A stretch of 64,000 nucleotides of DNA from Amphibalanus amphitrite. Taxonomy: Eukaryota; Arthropoda; Thecostraca; Balanomorpha; Balanidae. Numbering within the stretch: position 1 is the stretch's first letter; each line of letters starts with the position of its first letter. The notes below the pieces were generated by a model. It was not told where the DNA came from. It saw only the letters and a list, made by a program, of their open reading frames with translations, and made no database searches. A program made the position numbers and the translations under genes. Where the stretch lies: the NCBI RefSeq assembly GCF_019059575.1, contig NW_024881574.1, positions 558,001 to 622,000 on the forward strand, read 5' to 3'. This document shows positions 1 to 11,055 of this stretch, piece after piece.

Positions 1-3000
1 CTAATGGCTGAGAGGTGCTCTTGTCCGCCACCTGCAGAAAGTACCAAGAAACCCTTCTGTCATGTTTCATTTATTTCCAGCGTGTATCCTTTTCTTTTAC
101 TTATCTTGCATTTCATCCTCATCAGTGCTTCTTCGCACCTAACGTTATCTCTCTGTTGTAAGTTCTGACTCGTGTATCCAAGCTTTGGACCACATATTTT
201 GTCATGAACTGGGTCGGGACTGATTGTGCGTGCCACCCATCACCCTGTGGAGGGGCGGGGGGGGGAGGAGGGGCTCGCACGGCCTCGGGCTATCCGCGGC
301 ATCGCGCACCTCTCTGTTTGGTTTTGCGCGGAATCGGGCCATTTTCGATCAAGGTCGCTTGACCGTGCAGGTCGGCCAGTCCGCTGTGGTCTGTCGTCAT
401 TTCAAACAAGGACAGAGTGCTTTACTCAGCACGAGGACACTGGGACACAGTTTGGTGGGCTCGAATTGACCGACATTGGCGCGAACTGGGGAGGGAGGGG
501 AGGGGTAATGTGTATGGTTGACGGATTCGTCCTTCGGCTAACTGGGGGTCTGGCGACGTTATGATTCAGTTTGTCGTGGTCTGTCGATTTTGTGCGATGC
601 GGAAGTCGGAAGTGAGGGAAGGGTGAGACACGGTTTTCATATTTCCGTGTTCCGCGGCAGTATTTGTACGTAACCGTTGGTAAACGATACTTAGAAACTC
701 ATAATAACTCTGTTGAGGATTTGAACCTTAATCATGGGGTGATTTGTCGCGATTCGCGTGACGTTGCTGAGCTGCTTATCATAGTTTTTATCAAGCAGGC
801 ATGCCACTCATTCAGGGAGGCATGCATGATGCTTATCGGTTTAACTGCCCGAATGGGATCCATATCAGACAAGAGCACATGAGCCACTTGACATAGATTA
901 CACTGCTTATTTGCGGGTGTTCGTGAATCGTGATCTTCAACACTTGACCTATCTGGTCTTTTGGGATAATAGTCATTTCAATTTTCACGTTTTACAGATA
1001 GGGAAACACACTAGCACAAAATCTGTGATGCATCTCATATTCATGAAAACACGAGGCTAACTCTGATGATTAAATTCATGAACTGATTTGACGCTATCAC
1101 ATGTCGGCAACTGCCAGCGGTAACTGACAACCAGCTGACATTGTGCTGGTTCCCCAGCCACACGAAAGATCGATAAACCGTGAACTCTCGGCAATGCCAA
1201 GACTAGAACATGTATTTGGGCTGCGTTCGTCGCTTCATTCAAGTATGCTGATCCGCCGGGAGAGCGCTCCACAAGTGATTGATGTTTATTGGCGGAGGGT
1301 CTTTAACTTGGCGCCCCGTATAATTTGTCGACGCACAAACGACGCTCTCACGATCAAGACGAGCACAAATAGATGGCTGAATGCGTTAGCCTATGGATAA
1401 GCCACGCAGCTCACGCACGGGCATGCCCCCGGGCTTCCAGACCGTTCATTCGTCTTTTGAGACAGGCTGAGCTGAACGCGAGGTCGAAAGTCGGACCGTT
1501 GACGGTGACAGGAGGTGCTGAGGGGCCCTGTGGGCGTTTTTGTGCCGACCATGAATCCTGAGAATAAGGGAGCTATAAAAAGTAGAACAATATACGTATT
1601 GCTTACCATATCTGCTCATGCATATTTCGTATCATGTTTGTTTTTAATGTTTAGGCAGAAAAGGTTATATATTTAAAATTACTAAAGAAACATTCAAGTT
1701 TTTTTGTGATGACGTGAACTTTTGTATTTATTTATAACTTCATCTTTATTTACTTCGAATGTTGCTGAAACATCAACATATGATTTACGATGAAAAGCAG
1801 TTTTGTTGCTATTGCCTGGAGAGGGCATACCAATCTGTTTTATTTTTGACATCCGTCTTACCGCGATACATCGATATCCTTCCCGCCACCTCTTGCTGTC
1901 TTGCTCCGCGATCTGTTTTCGAGGAAATGCTAACCTTTGTCTGTCGCCTACCCCGTAACGTGACGGGAGCGTCACGGCACAGTCCCGTGACCGTCACGGA
2001 GGCGTGATGCCGACCTGGACCAGTCACGGCCGGCGGCCAGTCGAGACCAGGGACCCAAATTGTCCGATTGTCTGACAGTGGCGGCTTCTAAAGGCCGACG
2101 GACCGACACTTGGCTGTTCCGCCGGAACTGGTGTTCGCCGGCCGTGAGATTTGTCGAGATTTACGGGAAGTTTGCTGGTTGTTTGGTGTGAAGTTTACCA
2201 AAATTGATACATGATTGAAGTGACATTGGAAGTGCAAAGACAGGAAGGAATGGAGCTGCACTGTAAACTCATTTTGACAAGGGGTTGTCGTACAACGACG
2301 AGCGTTTGTCAAAAATACTAATAAAGGTTATGTCGAACGACGAATATCTTGTCATAGTTGGTTGAATCAACATTGCAAATATAAGTATCAGCCCCAGCAC
2401 CTAGTCGATCATTCATAAAATTGACGAGGATTATGGAGGCTATTGTGAAAACTACCAGTGTCTTATTCGTAATATGGAACATAGATTTGCTTATGATTTG
2501 TAATTTACATCCTTGTCGAAAGAACCAGCTACACCATTGCAACAATACTGATACATACTTGTGTAATCTATGTCCTTGTCGAATGTATCAGCTACACCTT
2601 TGCAACACGGACTTAGTTACGCTAGCTAGACGTGTTAGTAGTAACATACACAAAGCTGTTACTTGTTATATAGGTGGCGCCAAAAACGTTTCCGGCCGTT
2701 TAATTTTGAAAGTTTCAGTTGCGCGCCAACCGCCGTGCAGTGATGTGGCCTCCTGCGCACTTCCGTGAAAATGGTAGGTGATAACAGTGTTCGGTCGTTT
2801 TTGTCATTTTTTAATGAAATGTATGTCTTTCAACTGATAGTAATGCAGATTGAATCAGAGAAATTTGCTGAATAAGTGCGTGATGTATGGAAGTAAGCAG
2901 TAAGCACAATGTGTTCTGCTCCAGGCCATATTGTTCTGCATATGCTATAATATAGCGATGCTTTCTTCAGGCTTTCATCAGGAGCGAAAGCTCCAGCTTG

Positions 3001-3393
3001 CAAGCAAGGGTCGCTGCACTGAAGACAGCAAACTGCAGAAACTCAAGATGTCTAGAAATGAAAAAGCACCTGAATTCCAAGGGGCTAATGAATTTGAATG
3101 CCCCTTAGATTCGAATTGGTTTTGCCCCTTAAAATTTGTGTTCCGCAGACTTAGAAATAACATATTTTTTTCCGAATCAAGGCATTCCTTGATGTTGCGA
3201 GTCCCCAAACCAGTTATTGCGAGGCAGGGAGCCCAAGTTGACTATCTTAACTCAAACCTAATGCATGTAAACGTGTGATTCTATAGTGTACTCGTAAATG
3301 ATGACGCTCATTGCCTTTTCGCATGCGTTATTGCCCTTACCCCTTGGGTCATCAGTGTCATCACTATTGTGTGTGTAATGTGTATGTACCATT
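1..3393. other. Non-coding upstream DNA
   Basis: No supportable gene was seen in this stretch. Open frames are short, overlap on both strands and look like no family I know. It contains a G-rich patch near 240-270 and an imperfect tandem duplication near 2497-2612. It ends at the TTAA target site of the first TTAA-flanked element. Confidence 0.6.
2497..2612. repeat. Imperfect two-copy tandem duplication of about 60 bp
   Basis: Two adjacent units share the order of the motifs CCTTGTCGAA, CAGCTACACC and TTGCAACA. They have diverged by several substitutions and small indels. The frame that reads through both gives a repeated Cys/His-containing peptide, but it has no start context or homology that would make it a gene. 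Confidence 0.6.
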
Positions 3394-3397
3394 TTAA

Positions 3398-4574
3398 CCC
3401 GCGCCCCGTTGGGCTCTGCCGAGCAACGCGCCCGGTTGGGGGGGGGGCCATTTTGGCCCCCCCCTAAGATCTCGAGAACCACGCAACATAGCGACAAGCG
3501 GTAAACGGCGTTGGATAGCCCCAACGGGGAACTACCTTGTGACCCAATTTTATTGACCTAGGTCAAACCGATGACGTCACAGGTCAGGTCAAAGGTCCAA
3601 TTTTCACCGTTTACAGGCACTTCAAGAAATGCGTTGTAAAATCGAGTAAAATACATTTCATTGAAAATCATCGATGGTGAAATGTTCTTCAAACACATAT
3701 TTTGCTATTTGAGGTCACTGATACCAGGTCAGGTCACAGAGGTCAGGTCACGGGGGGGTCACATATGAAAGTGTCGTGTGATACATGTTTTATGGTCCAT
3801 TTTACATGACAAATGCGATTATATGGGTCAGGCAGCCTTTGGGGCCAGCTTAGATCACGTTTTGGTCAAGGTTAGGTCAAGGTCAGGTCAAGGTCAGGTC
3901 AAATTAGGTCAAATTTCAAAGTTAATATTTTTGCATAAAATGGGTATCGAATCGATGCAGCTCGTCACGGGGAGTTCAATGGTGGTCTTTGTTTTGCCGT
4001 ACGTGGTCTAGAATCGCTAAAAATTGAGTTCAAAAATTTGACGTCATCATTTTTGAACAGTTTTTTCGCTATAACTTGGCCAAAAAACGAGATATCGATC
4101 TGAAATTTGGTATGTATATAGAAGAGCGCTGGGACTATCACATATATTCCGTTTTTTTTTCGAAATTCGGAAAATTTTTGGATTTTTTAAAAGTTTTTCT
4201 AAAAAAATCAATTTTTTGATTTGTTTTTGGTCAAAAACCAAAAATTTTGAAAATTCGAGATAGCAGTTTTGTAGCGCCGCTTTTTGTCTACTAGACCATA
4301 TAAAGAACTTTGAAATTGCTTGATAACTGTAGATTTGGTGAGCGTTTCAAGATTGCATGTTTTTTGCTCATTTTTGCTCGAACATGACCTCAGTTTGACC
4401 TCAATAACTCCTGACCTAAGGTGACCTAAGACTTGAAATTTGGTGTGAAGGTGTCAAATTGATGCCCGGGAAGGTACTGAAAATTTGGCGGCGCTGCGCG
4501 CCGCCGTTTTCTTGCTATTCAGGAAAAACCACAGGGGGGGGGGCCAAAATGGCCCCCCCCCAACGGGGCGAGGG
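3398..4574. mobile_element. TTAA-flanked non-autonomous DNA transposon (piggyBac-like MITE), copy 1
   Basis: The element begins CCCGCGCCCCGTTGG and ends CCAACGGGGCGAGGG, an imperfect terminal inverted repeat. TTAA lies directly outside both ends (3394-3397 and 4575-4578). Inside each end is a run of G then a run of C separated by CCATTTTGGCC-type sequence, so each end can fold into a GC-rich hairpin. The interior is AT-rich in its second half and holds many AGGTCA/TGACCT words, densest near 3545-3600, 3720-3760 and 3865-3915. No transposase frame is present, so it must be mobilised in trans. TTAA target and CCC ends are the known signature of piggyBac superfamily elements; the family assignment is inference from ends alone. 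Confidence 0.75.
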
Positions 4575-4578
4575 TTAA

Positions 4579-4907
4579 ATACATGACCTTCTTTCAGTAA
4601 TGCTGTTTTGCTGTAATAATGAGACTGCAGAGCGGCGACCTGCGATTTGTGGAGAAAACTGACGAATACAAGGGAGGTCTTTGTAAAACGTTACAAGCCT
4701 GAGACTAGTAGATCGCTTACAAGTACAGGTTTGCTGCACGTAGACATTACTATGCTAACTCAGATTTGCATTGATTTGACTTAACAAGTACACGGCTCAG
4801 CTTTGTTAAATGCAACTATGCGCAGGTCTTTACCTAGTAGCCGCATGATTATAACTAGGAACACAGTCGTTCACACAACAATGACAAAGCAAACTTTGGT
4901 AGCTAAT
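4579..4907. other. Short non-coding spacer between two transposons
   Basis: This ordinary unique-looking sequence lies between the TTAA element and the hAT-like element. No gene, repeat or site could be supported in it. Confidence 0.5.
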
Positions 4908-4915
4908 CTAACGAA

Positions 4916-6620
4916 CAGGGGCTCCGCCACGTTTTTGGGATTGGGGGGGTCCGACCCAAAACACAAAACCTCACTCGCGGATCCAGGGTGGCATTGAGGG
5001 TGAATACCCCCCCCCCCCGCTGCGCCCGAAAATTGAAATCGATGAAAAATTGCCGTTTTCTAGAGCACAAAAAACTTAACAATTTTATTGGAAGAAATTT
5101 CCCTTAAACTGCAAAACCAGCCCAGCCAGCAAATTTGGTCTGGGCCGTAGCTGGTTTTACTCTAGCTAGCTCAGGCATTTGCTCCGGCCAAAGTACGGGC
5201 AAGGTCTGGGGCTCTACTGGAGCTGACATACGATCCCAGGGCTCGCCCGCACCACAGCCGGACTTAACCCATATCAGGCAGTGCCGTACCCCAACCGTAC
5301 TTCAGCCACAGTAAGCCAGAACAGCTTCTAAGCAGCCGGACCTGGCCGTAGGGACCCGGAATAGAGCCGTGGCATGGAGCCAGACTTTGGCCAGACTTGG
5401 CGGTCCGATACCAACTCGGGAGCGCTACGGCAAAGGCTAGCTAACCGGAATAGAGCCAATGGCCATATCGACCCAAACCCCGGCTCCGACGGCGTTCCGT
5501 TTACACCGGCCCAACTATGGCATGTTGGAGTTACCGGGCAAAACGGACTTGAGCCAAACCAAATTACTGGTTGGGAAGGTTCCAATAGCACGAGGAATCG
5601 AAAACCGAGGAGCGGAGCCCATTGACACCGACATGGCGGCCTCTCAAATCAAAGTTCTTGGGGAATGGAGGCCGCTGTTGCGCGCTCCAAGGGCGGTATT
5701 GTCCATCAGAGAATGCATTGGGCTCTCAGTGACTGGCATGGGCTTGGTAATTCGGGGACCTACATAGGCCTTCAGATATCTATGTAGGCTCTAAAGCCAG
5801 TGTAGAGTCCTCTAAGGCCGTACTAAAGGAAAGCGCAGGGCTTTAGCAGTGGTAGGGATTTGAAAGCCCTGCCCTCATATGTAGGTATAGCAGCATGGGA
5901 TGGGGTCCTTAGAGACTGACATTCAGTCCTGTGATGAGTGTGACCTATACTGACCCGAAAATGGATATCAAAATGCTCCACTTGAAGCAAAGGTCAGGTG
6001 ATGGGGATCCTGTTGCAGTTGTGACTTGTGGATGTCCCACCTCTACGAACCTGCATTCAGAGCCCTGTGCAGATTATCGCCGATTACCTCTGAACGGTGT
6101 GAGGCTGCTTAGACTAGTATGGTGTTCTGAAAGACCGACTTGGACCCCCCCCCCCCTGAAACTATAGGACGACCTCACATGGAAAAAGGATTCTCAGATC
6201 GATTTGAAACTCTCTTAGGGCAGGTATTGTGTCTAGGAGGTGTCTGGCAAGCTTGACCCCCCCCCCCCCACAAATTGTGGCCAAATTCTAGCATACTTTC
6301 CTAATCCTAGCAATCTTAAACGCATTCATAGTAAAAACAAAAAGATTGGAATGATGACACTCCCATGTAGGCCGGCGAGTGTTGAGTACTTCGTCTGTCA
6401 CGAAATTATACCTAAGGGTTCCCTACATTTCTAGATCTTCAATTCCTTAGCTCTACGACTGTCAACACATTCAAAGTGCATACTGTGAATGAATGATATA
6501 GTCATTTTTTACGCGAAAACAAGCTTATTGGTATCCGGAATATTGGGGGGTACTGTACCCCCCAGGTAAATTATTGGGGGGGTCCGGACCCCCGCGACCC
6601 CCCCTGTGGCGGAGCCCCTG
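4916..6620. mobile_element. hAT-like non-autonomous element with 8-bp target-site duplication
   Basis: The left end reads CAGGGGCTCCGCCAC and the right end GTGGCGGAGCCCCTG, a perfect 15-bp terminal inverted repeat. The octamer CTAACGAA flanks the element on both sides (4908-4915 and 6621-6628). An 8-bp duplication with CAG-starting ends is typical of hAT transposons. The ends carry subterminal G and C runs. The interior (about 5100-5640) has recurring GCCGGACT/CCAGACTT and GGAATAGAGCC words, suggesting old tandem amplification. No transposase frame of useful length was seen, so the copy is non-autonomous. Confidence 0.85.
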
Positions 6621-6628
6621 CTAACGAA

Positions 6629-9400
6629 CTACATGTGTGTGGGTTGTAAAAACAACTACCATGACAAACAATAGGGTCGTTCGATGACATGGCAAAGGGT
6701 GCGGGGATTTGCGCTAAATAATTTTCCTTGTAAAAGTAACAAACGTTTGTTGAAATGAGTTAACAGTGTGGAAGAATGCTGTTGATGCTTACATAGTTGG
6801 GCAATTGCTTGGTCTAGATGATTCCTAGGCTGGCTTCATTTTTAGCTTGCCGGTTTTCCTTGCGAGTACTCCCTGCTCACCTGACAAATTGTGTGCATTG
6901 CCCAATAATTAGCGCTGACGTCTAAATCCGTCATCAAGTGACATCTTAGCAGAGTTTCTGACACCGCACCGGTTACTTCCTCATCTGTCACACCCGTCAA
7001 TCATCCGTCACTGCGGCTGTCATCGTTTGATCGCCATCCGTCATCGTCTCACTGCACGCACTAACGCACATCATAGGGAAGCTGGAAACTTGTGGTTTTA
7101 ACTGTCAACGCATCGGTGCGATCCGCAAAAGTTTTCGTTGTCGATGCCTCGACTAGAAACCAAGCGTAGCTCCTGCTGCCTTTTATTCTCCTTTGATTCA
7201 TCACTCATCCCATTGCGTCTGTTGTTTTGCTTCGCCTATTTCCTTCTTGCATCGCTCTCCTATGCATCCTTGCAATCCTCGCTTTTCCTCACATCCTCCT
7301 CTTTCCTGAATTCTCCCTGGCTCTCTTCGCCTCTGGCCTCTCCCTGACATCCTTCATCTTTTTCCCTCGCTCCCGCACCGATTCGCTCTGTCGCCTCAGG
7401 CGTCACCCGTGGGAACTAGACCGGTGACCTCCGCCTTGAAAATCACCAGCGACCGTGCGGGGTCACCGCCCCCTCCCCATCCCCGCCCATCCCACCTCCC
7501 CCGAGGACTAAAGTGGCCCGTGACGCGAAGGACGAGCCTTGGGCAAGCGGATGCTCTGAGGCTAGCAGTAGTGTCCCTCTAGGGTGCCTACTCGGAGGGG
7601 AGGGTAGAATGGCGACCGGGGAGGGTGGCTGGCAGACCGTGACGGCCTTCTTGTCGCGATAGAACGCAGAGCGACCAGCTGCTGCGTGTCTGATGTGCAG
7701 AGACGGCCTAATTGTCCGACCACACCCGCGTCCTGTCCGGCGCGACCGTCAGCTGGCCTGCGGGAAACAGCCTGAGGGTACAGGAAGATGGAGGTTTGGG
7801 ACAAGAGACGGGACGGCAAGGGCATGGAACGGGATGGGACAGAACAGGCATTGAACGGGATGGGATAAATAGTCATGGGACAGGAGAGAGGATGGGACGT
7901 GAGAGAGAATCAGACATTGAACATCGGAGAGGACATTGAATGAAACATGGTGGGATAGGACGTCACGAGAAACGGAATGGGACAGATTGAACACAATGGA
8001 ATGAATTGGATGGATTGAATTGAATGAAATTGACGTTATTGGGATGGGACGTGAGAAATGAAATTAAGATGATACTGGACGGGACGATACGCCTAAAACA
8101 ATAACGGGACCGCATTGGACTGCCGACACCTGCCGTTGTGGGCGAGCACGGTCGTCAGTTCGGGGCGGCTCGCGTGGGTGTCGGCTCTTGTATCTCACGG
8201 CGCCCATTAGCCATACCCCCGCTAAGCCACCTGCCAGGGACGGGTACAGATAATTAGGGACTCGTGAACCGGCGCGGCGCCGCGAAAAACGGGGCCAGCC
8301 GGCGGGAGGAGGGCCGGTCCTTTGTTGGGCCCAGCGGATCGGCGGCCGTTTGACCGCGCTGGAGGAAAAACAGCGATTTCTGGCGAGACCATGCCGCGGG
8401 TGAGGACGGGGCCTGTCGTCTGCGGAGACGGGCCAGGAGGCTGACAGGGCGACTTCGGCTAGCCACAGGGCGATTAGGAGAGGATAAACGGTCATAACGT
8501 GCGCCATACTGCCTGCCTGGCGGATGGCCGGCTGTGGCGGCGGCTGGGACTTGTTGGAGTTGACATGAGCTCGACAAGGTCATCCACGTCGTATGTCACC
8601 ACGACCAAAGGTCAGAGTATGGTGGCTTTGAGAGGGCGGGGCTGGTTGGGTGCGGTACGCCCGCGGAAATCTGCAGTAGAGCCTGCGGTGCGGTGTTGCT
8701 GTTCTGCAGAATTGCGCCACGGAACCTCGCAACCCGCACTCGTTCCCTCCGGTGACCTCGTTGACGGTCAAGCTTCAACACCCACCCTTGAGCAGACCCT
8801 AGCTCGCAAACCTGCAGCCGCGCCTGGCTCCGCCGCACCCCAGTGATTGCCGCGCGGCCGGCGAGATAACACGTGCACGGGAACCAGCCAGAAACCGGTA
8901 CGGCACAGCTTGATTCGAGGATGAGCCAAGTGGGCCACCGCACCGAACGGAGCGTGCTGATTTGAGCGGTGATAGACTTTTTGACGCGTCACATCGCCTC
9001 GATCGGTTCACAGAGGCGCGTGCCGCTGACGTTGGGCTGAACAAACGACAGAGGTGCTGTAGGTAATCTGGGGTAGGAACTGGATAGGCTGCCGTTTTTG
9101 TCGTCTTAGCAGGAGGTGATTAGCCCCCGGCTGCCGTTGCCAAACAGAACCGTAGCCGCGCGCCAACGCGGAAGTTGTGACTTGTGCGCCGCGTGTCGTC
9201 GCCTCAGCGCCGGTTGTCGTCGCGTTCGCGGGCAGTGGCTTTGTGGGCGATCGCTTTTCTCTCTGCGTCACGATCGTGCCGTGACGTGACACAACGTGAC
9301 GTGACGCTCGTGAGACTCGTGACGTGGCGGTGGAGAACTCTGGGTCAGATTTTGCTGGTTTGCCGGCTGGTGAACCGCCAACTCGGCCAAATTTGGTGCA
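6629..9400. other. Non-coding stretch with GC-rich and GGGAT-rich parts
   Basis: No recognisable gene was found. 7138-7430 is pyrimidine-rich on the plus strand, 7780-8060 is a degenerate GGGAT/GGAAT repeat, and from about 8100 the sequence becomes GC- and CpG-rich. Several open frames occur on both strands there, as expected from low stop-codon density in GC-rich DNA. Confidence 0.55.
7780..8060. repeat. Degenerate GGGAT/GGGAC/GAATTGAAT simple repeat
   Basis: GGGATGGGAC, GGGATAGGAC, GAACGGGATG and later TTGGATGGATTGAATTGAATG words recur with a period near 5 bp. It is a decayed pentanucleotide array. The open frames covering it on both strands are a by-product of the repeat. Confidence 0.6.
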
Positions 9401-9840
9401 GAGTGGGCTGGTAGCGGCCCACATCAGGCCAACGGTCTGCCGCGTTTGAGCCAGTCAGTGCTGAGTGCTAACGAAAACCGACCGAAACGTTCGTCCACCG
9501 GCCCCGCCGCATCGGACTTGGTGTACGGAACACAATAGCATCTGCCACTGCTGCACCGCTCACCGCACCATGCGTAGCCGCCACATCGCTCTTGTCCGCA
9601 CTCGCCTCTAGCACACCGCTCGTCCGCTACCGCAGCCGCCAGCCCGCCGCCGCCGCCTCGCGGACAGCCGTCCGCCTGCCCTCCCAGCCGGTCGGGCGCC
9701 GGGCGGTGCGGTGCGCCGGCCAACCGGGCCGGAGTAGCGCGTGAGCCGCCGTCGGGTGAGGTCGTGTGAGAGCGCGCCGCGACTCGAGGCGGCCACGCCG
9801 CCGGTCGAAGCGGACCATCGCCTGGCGAGGCGCCGCTGTG
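9400..9840 (+). promoter_or_regulatory. CpG-rich block, candidate promoter region
   Basis: The sequence is strongly GC-rich with many CG dinucleotides, especially 9560-9800, in contrast to the AT-rich flanks. It directly precedes an open ATG frame that ends at a consensus splice donor. No TATA box was found. Calling it the FAK promoter is inference; it could equally serve another transcript or be a GC-rich patch without promoter activity. Confidence 0.3.
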
Positions 9841-10067
9841 ATGCTGACCTCAGTGAACCTGACCGAGTCGTCATCGAGACGCGATCGCGCGACGCCTCCG
9901 ACGCACACTAAGCGTCTCTCGATGCCGGAGGAGCTGTGGAGGCGCTGGACGAGGCCCATAGCGAGGCTGTCTGTGGTTTGGGAGTGCGTGAGTGCGGACA
10001 ACCCTGTGTACGCAGATGATGAGTTTTACCCGCTGGTGATTCCTCGGCAGACGTCGGGCAGCTGCGG
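9841..10067 (+). CDS. Candidate upstream coding exon, possible FAK N-terminal exon
   Basis: An ATG at 9841 opens 75 codons plus two bases, ending at CTGCGG|GTGAGT, a strong donor at 10068. The peptide is mixed in composition and includes VSADNPVYADDEFYPLV near its end, which looks more protein-like than the GC-driven frames nearby. The exon would end in phase 2. The FAK exon at 30491 needs exactly a phase-2 partner if its frame continues upstream of its ATG (GG|A, then Leu-Asp-Asp-Pro). That match has a one-in-three chance of being accidental, and the intron would be 20.4 kb. I do not recognise the peptide as a known FAK N-terminus. A second ATG lies at 9922. Confidence 0.3.
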
Positions 10068-11031
10068 GTGAGTGTTAGAGAGGGCACGTGCGGAGGGTTG
10101 GGTCTACGTGCACACTGCAGATGTTTCGTCTTGTCACGTGCAGAGCGGGTCCCACGTGTCAAGTATTTTTTGGAGTTTCATCGTGGACAGTGGCGCCCAG
10201 GTTTGCCGTTATGATGACGGTTTAAGTTATGTTTTGAAATATCGGGGGCTATAGTAACATTTAGCTTAATGTGAGCGTATATCACTTTTCATCATCTATA
10301 CTGTTCATGGTTACCTATCAGGAGGTGTTTTACACAATTTCAACGGCATTTATCTATGTGTAAATGATGAACGTTCGATTTAAACCGCTCGCCTCACGCC
10401 GTAAGCTGGCATCACTTCTTGGTCTATAGCGTGCTGGTGCGTGAACCCTTGACCGTTAAAGGTAGTTGCCCCCACGTAACGTGTGCTATCGGTAGTTGGC
10501 CGCAGTTTGTTTCTCGGAATGTCCAGTAGATAAGGCTTCTCTCGACTCGACTCGGTTCAACCCCACCGCGAGGCAGCTCCAGACTGGCTTTAGGCTGGCG
10601 GAGCAAAAAAAAAAAAAGGCATCGTTAAACGATGGGCTCAACTTTTCAGGCTTATCGGCTCTTCGGAAAGCGCTTGGATTGGAACCCAGCTATCATGGAG
10701 GTTTGCTTTGCACTTACCGGGTGTTCTCTTTTTGACTTGGTCCGGTCGCACTTCTCTTTAGTTTGCTGACTTGAGCCGCCAGGATGTTCACAAGCGGTTA
10801 AGTCGAGGCGTTGATAAACACACTAAACAAGCGTCCGTTGTCTGTGCACTCGTCTTGAACCGTGGGAGCCCAGCAGTCTGGAGATTTACAAGGTGATTGC
10901 ATTGTCGAGGCAAGACAATTCATGAGCTTTTCATTCATTATGCTCCAGCAATTCGTTATCCGCCATCAGCCGGTGGGCCATTTTCGATTCGTGAGTCCGT
11001 CACACCCCGTGCACATGGACCAAAGGGGCAT

Positions 11032-11055
11032 CAGTGTGCACTGCAGTGCACACTG
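11032..11055. repeat. Perfect 24-bp palindrome
   Basis: CAGTGTGCACTG is followed immediately by its own reverse complement, giving a perfect dyad with GTGCAC sub-palindromes. No terminal duplications mark it as a transposon end. It may be a protein-binding dyad or a chance remnant of a foldback element. Confidence 0.8.

Noticed and set aside
8064-9044. Several overlapping open frames of 80-147 codons on both strands
   Set aside because: They occur together in CpG-rich DNA where stop codons are rare, and none reads like a protein family.
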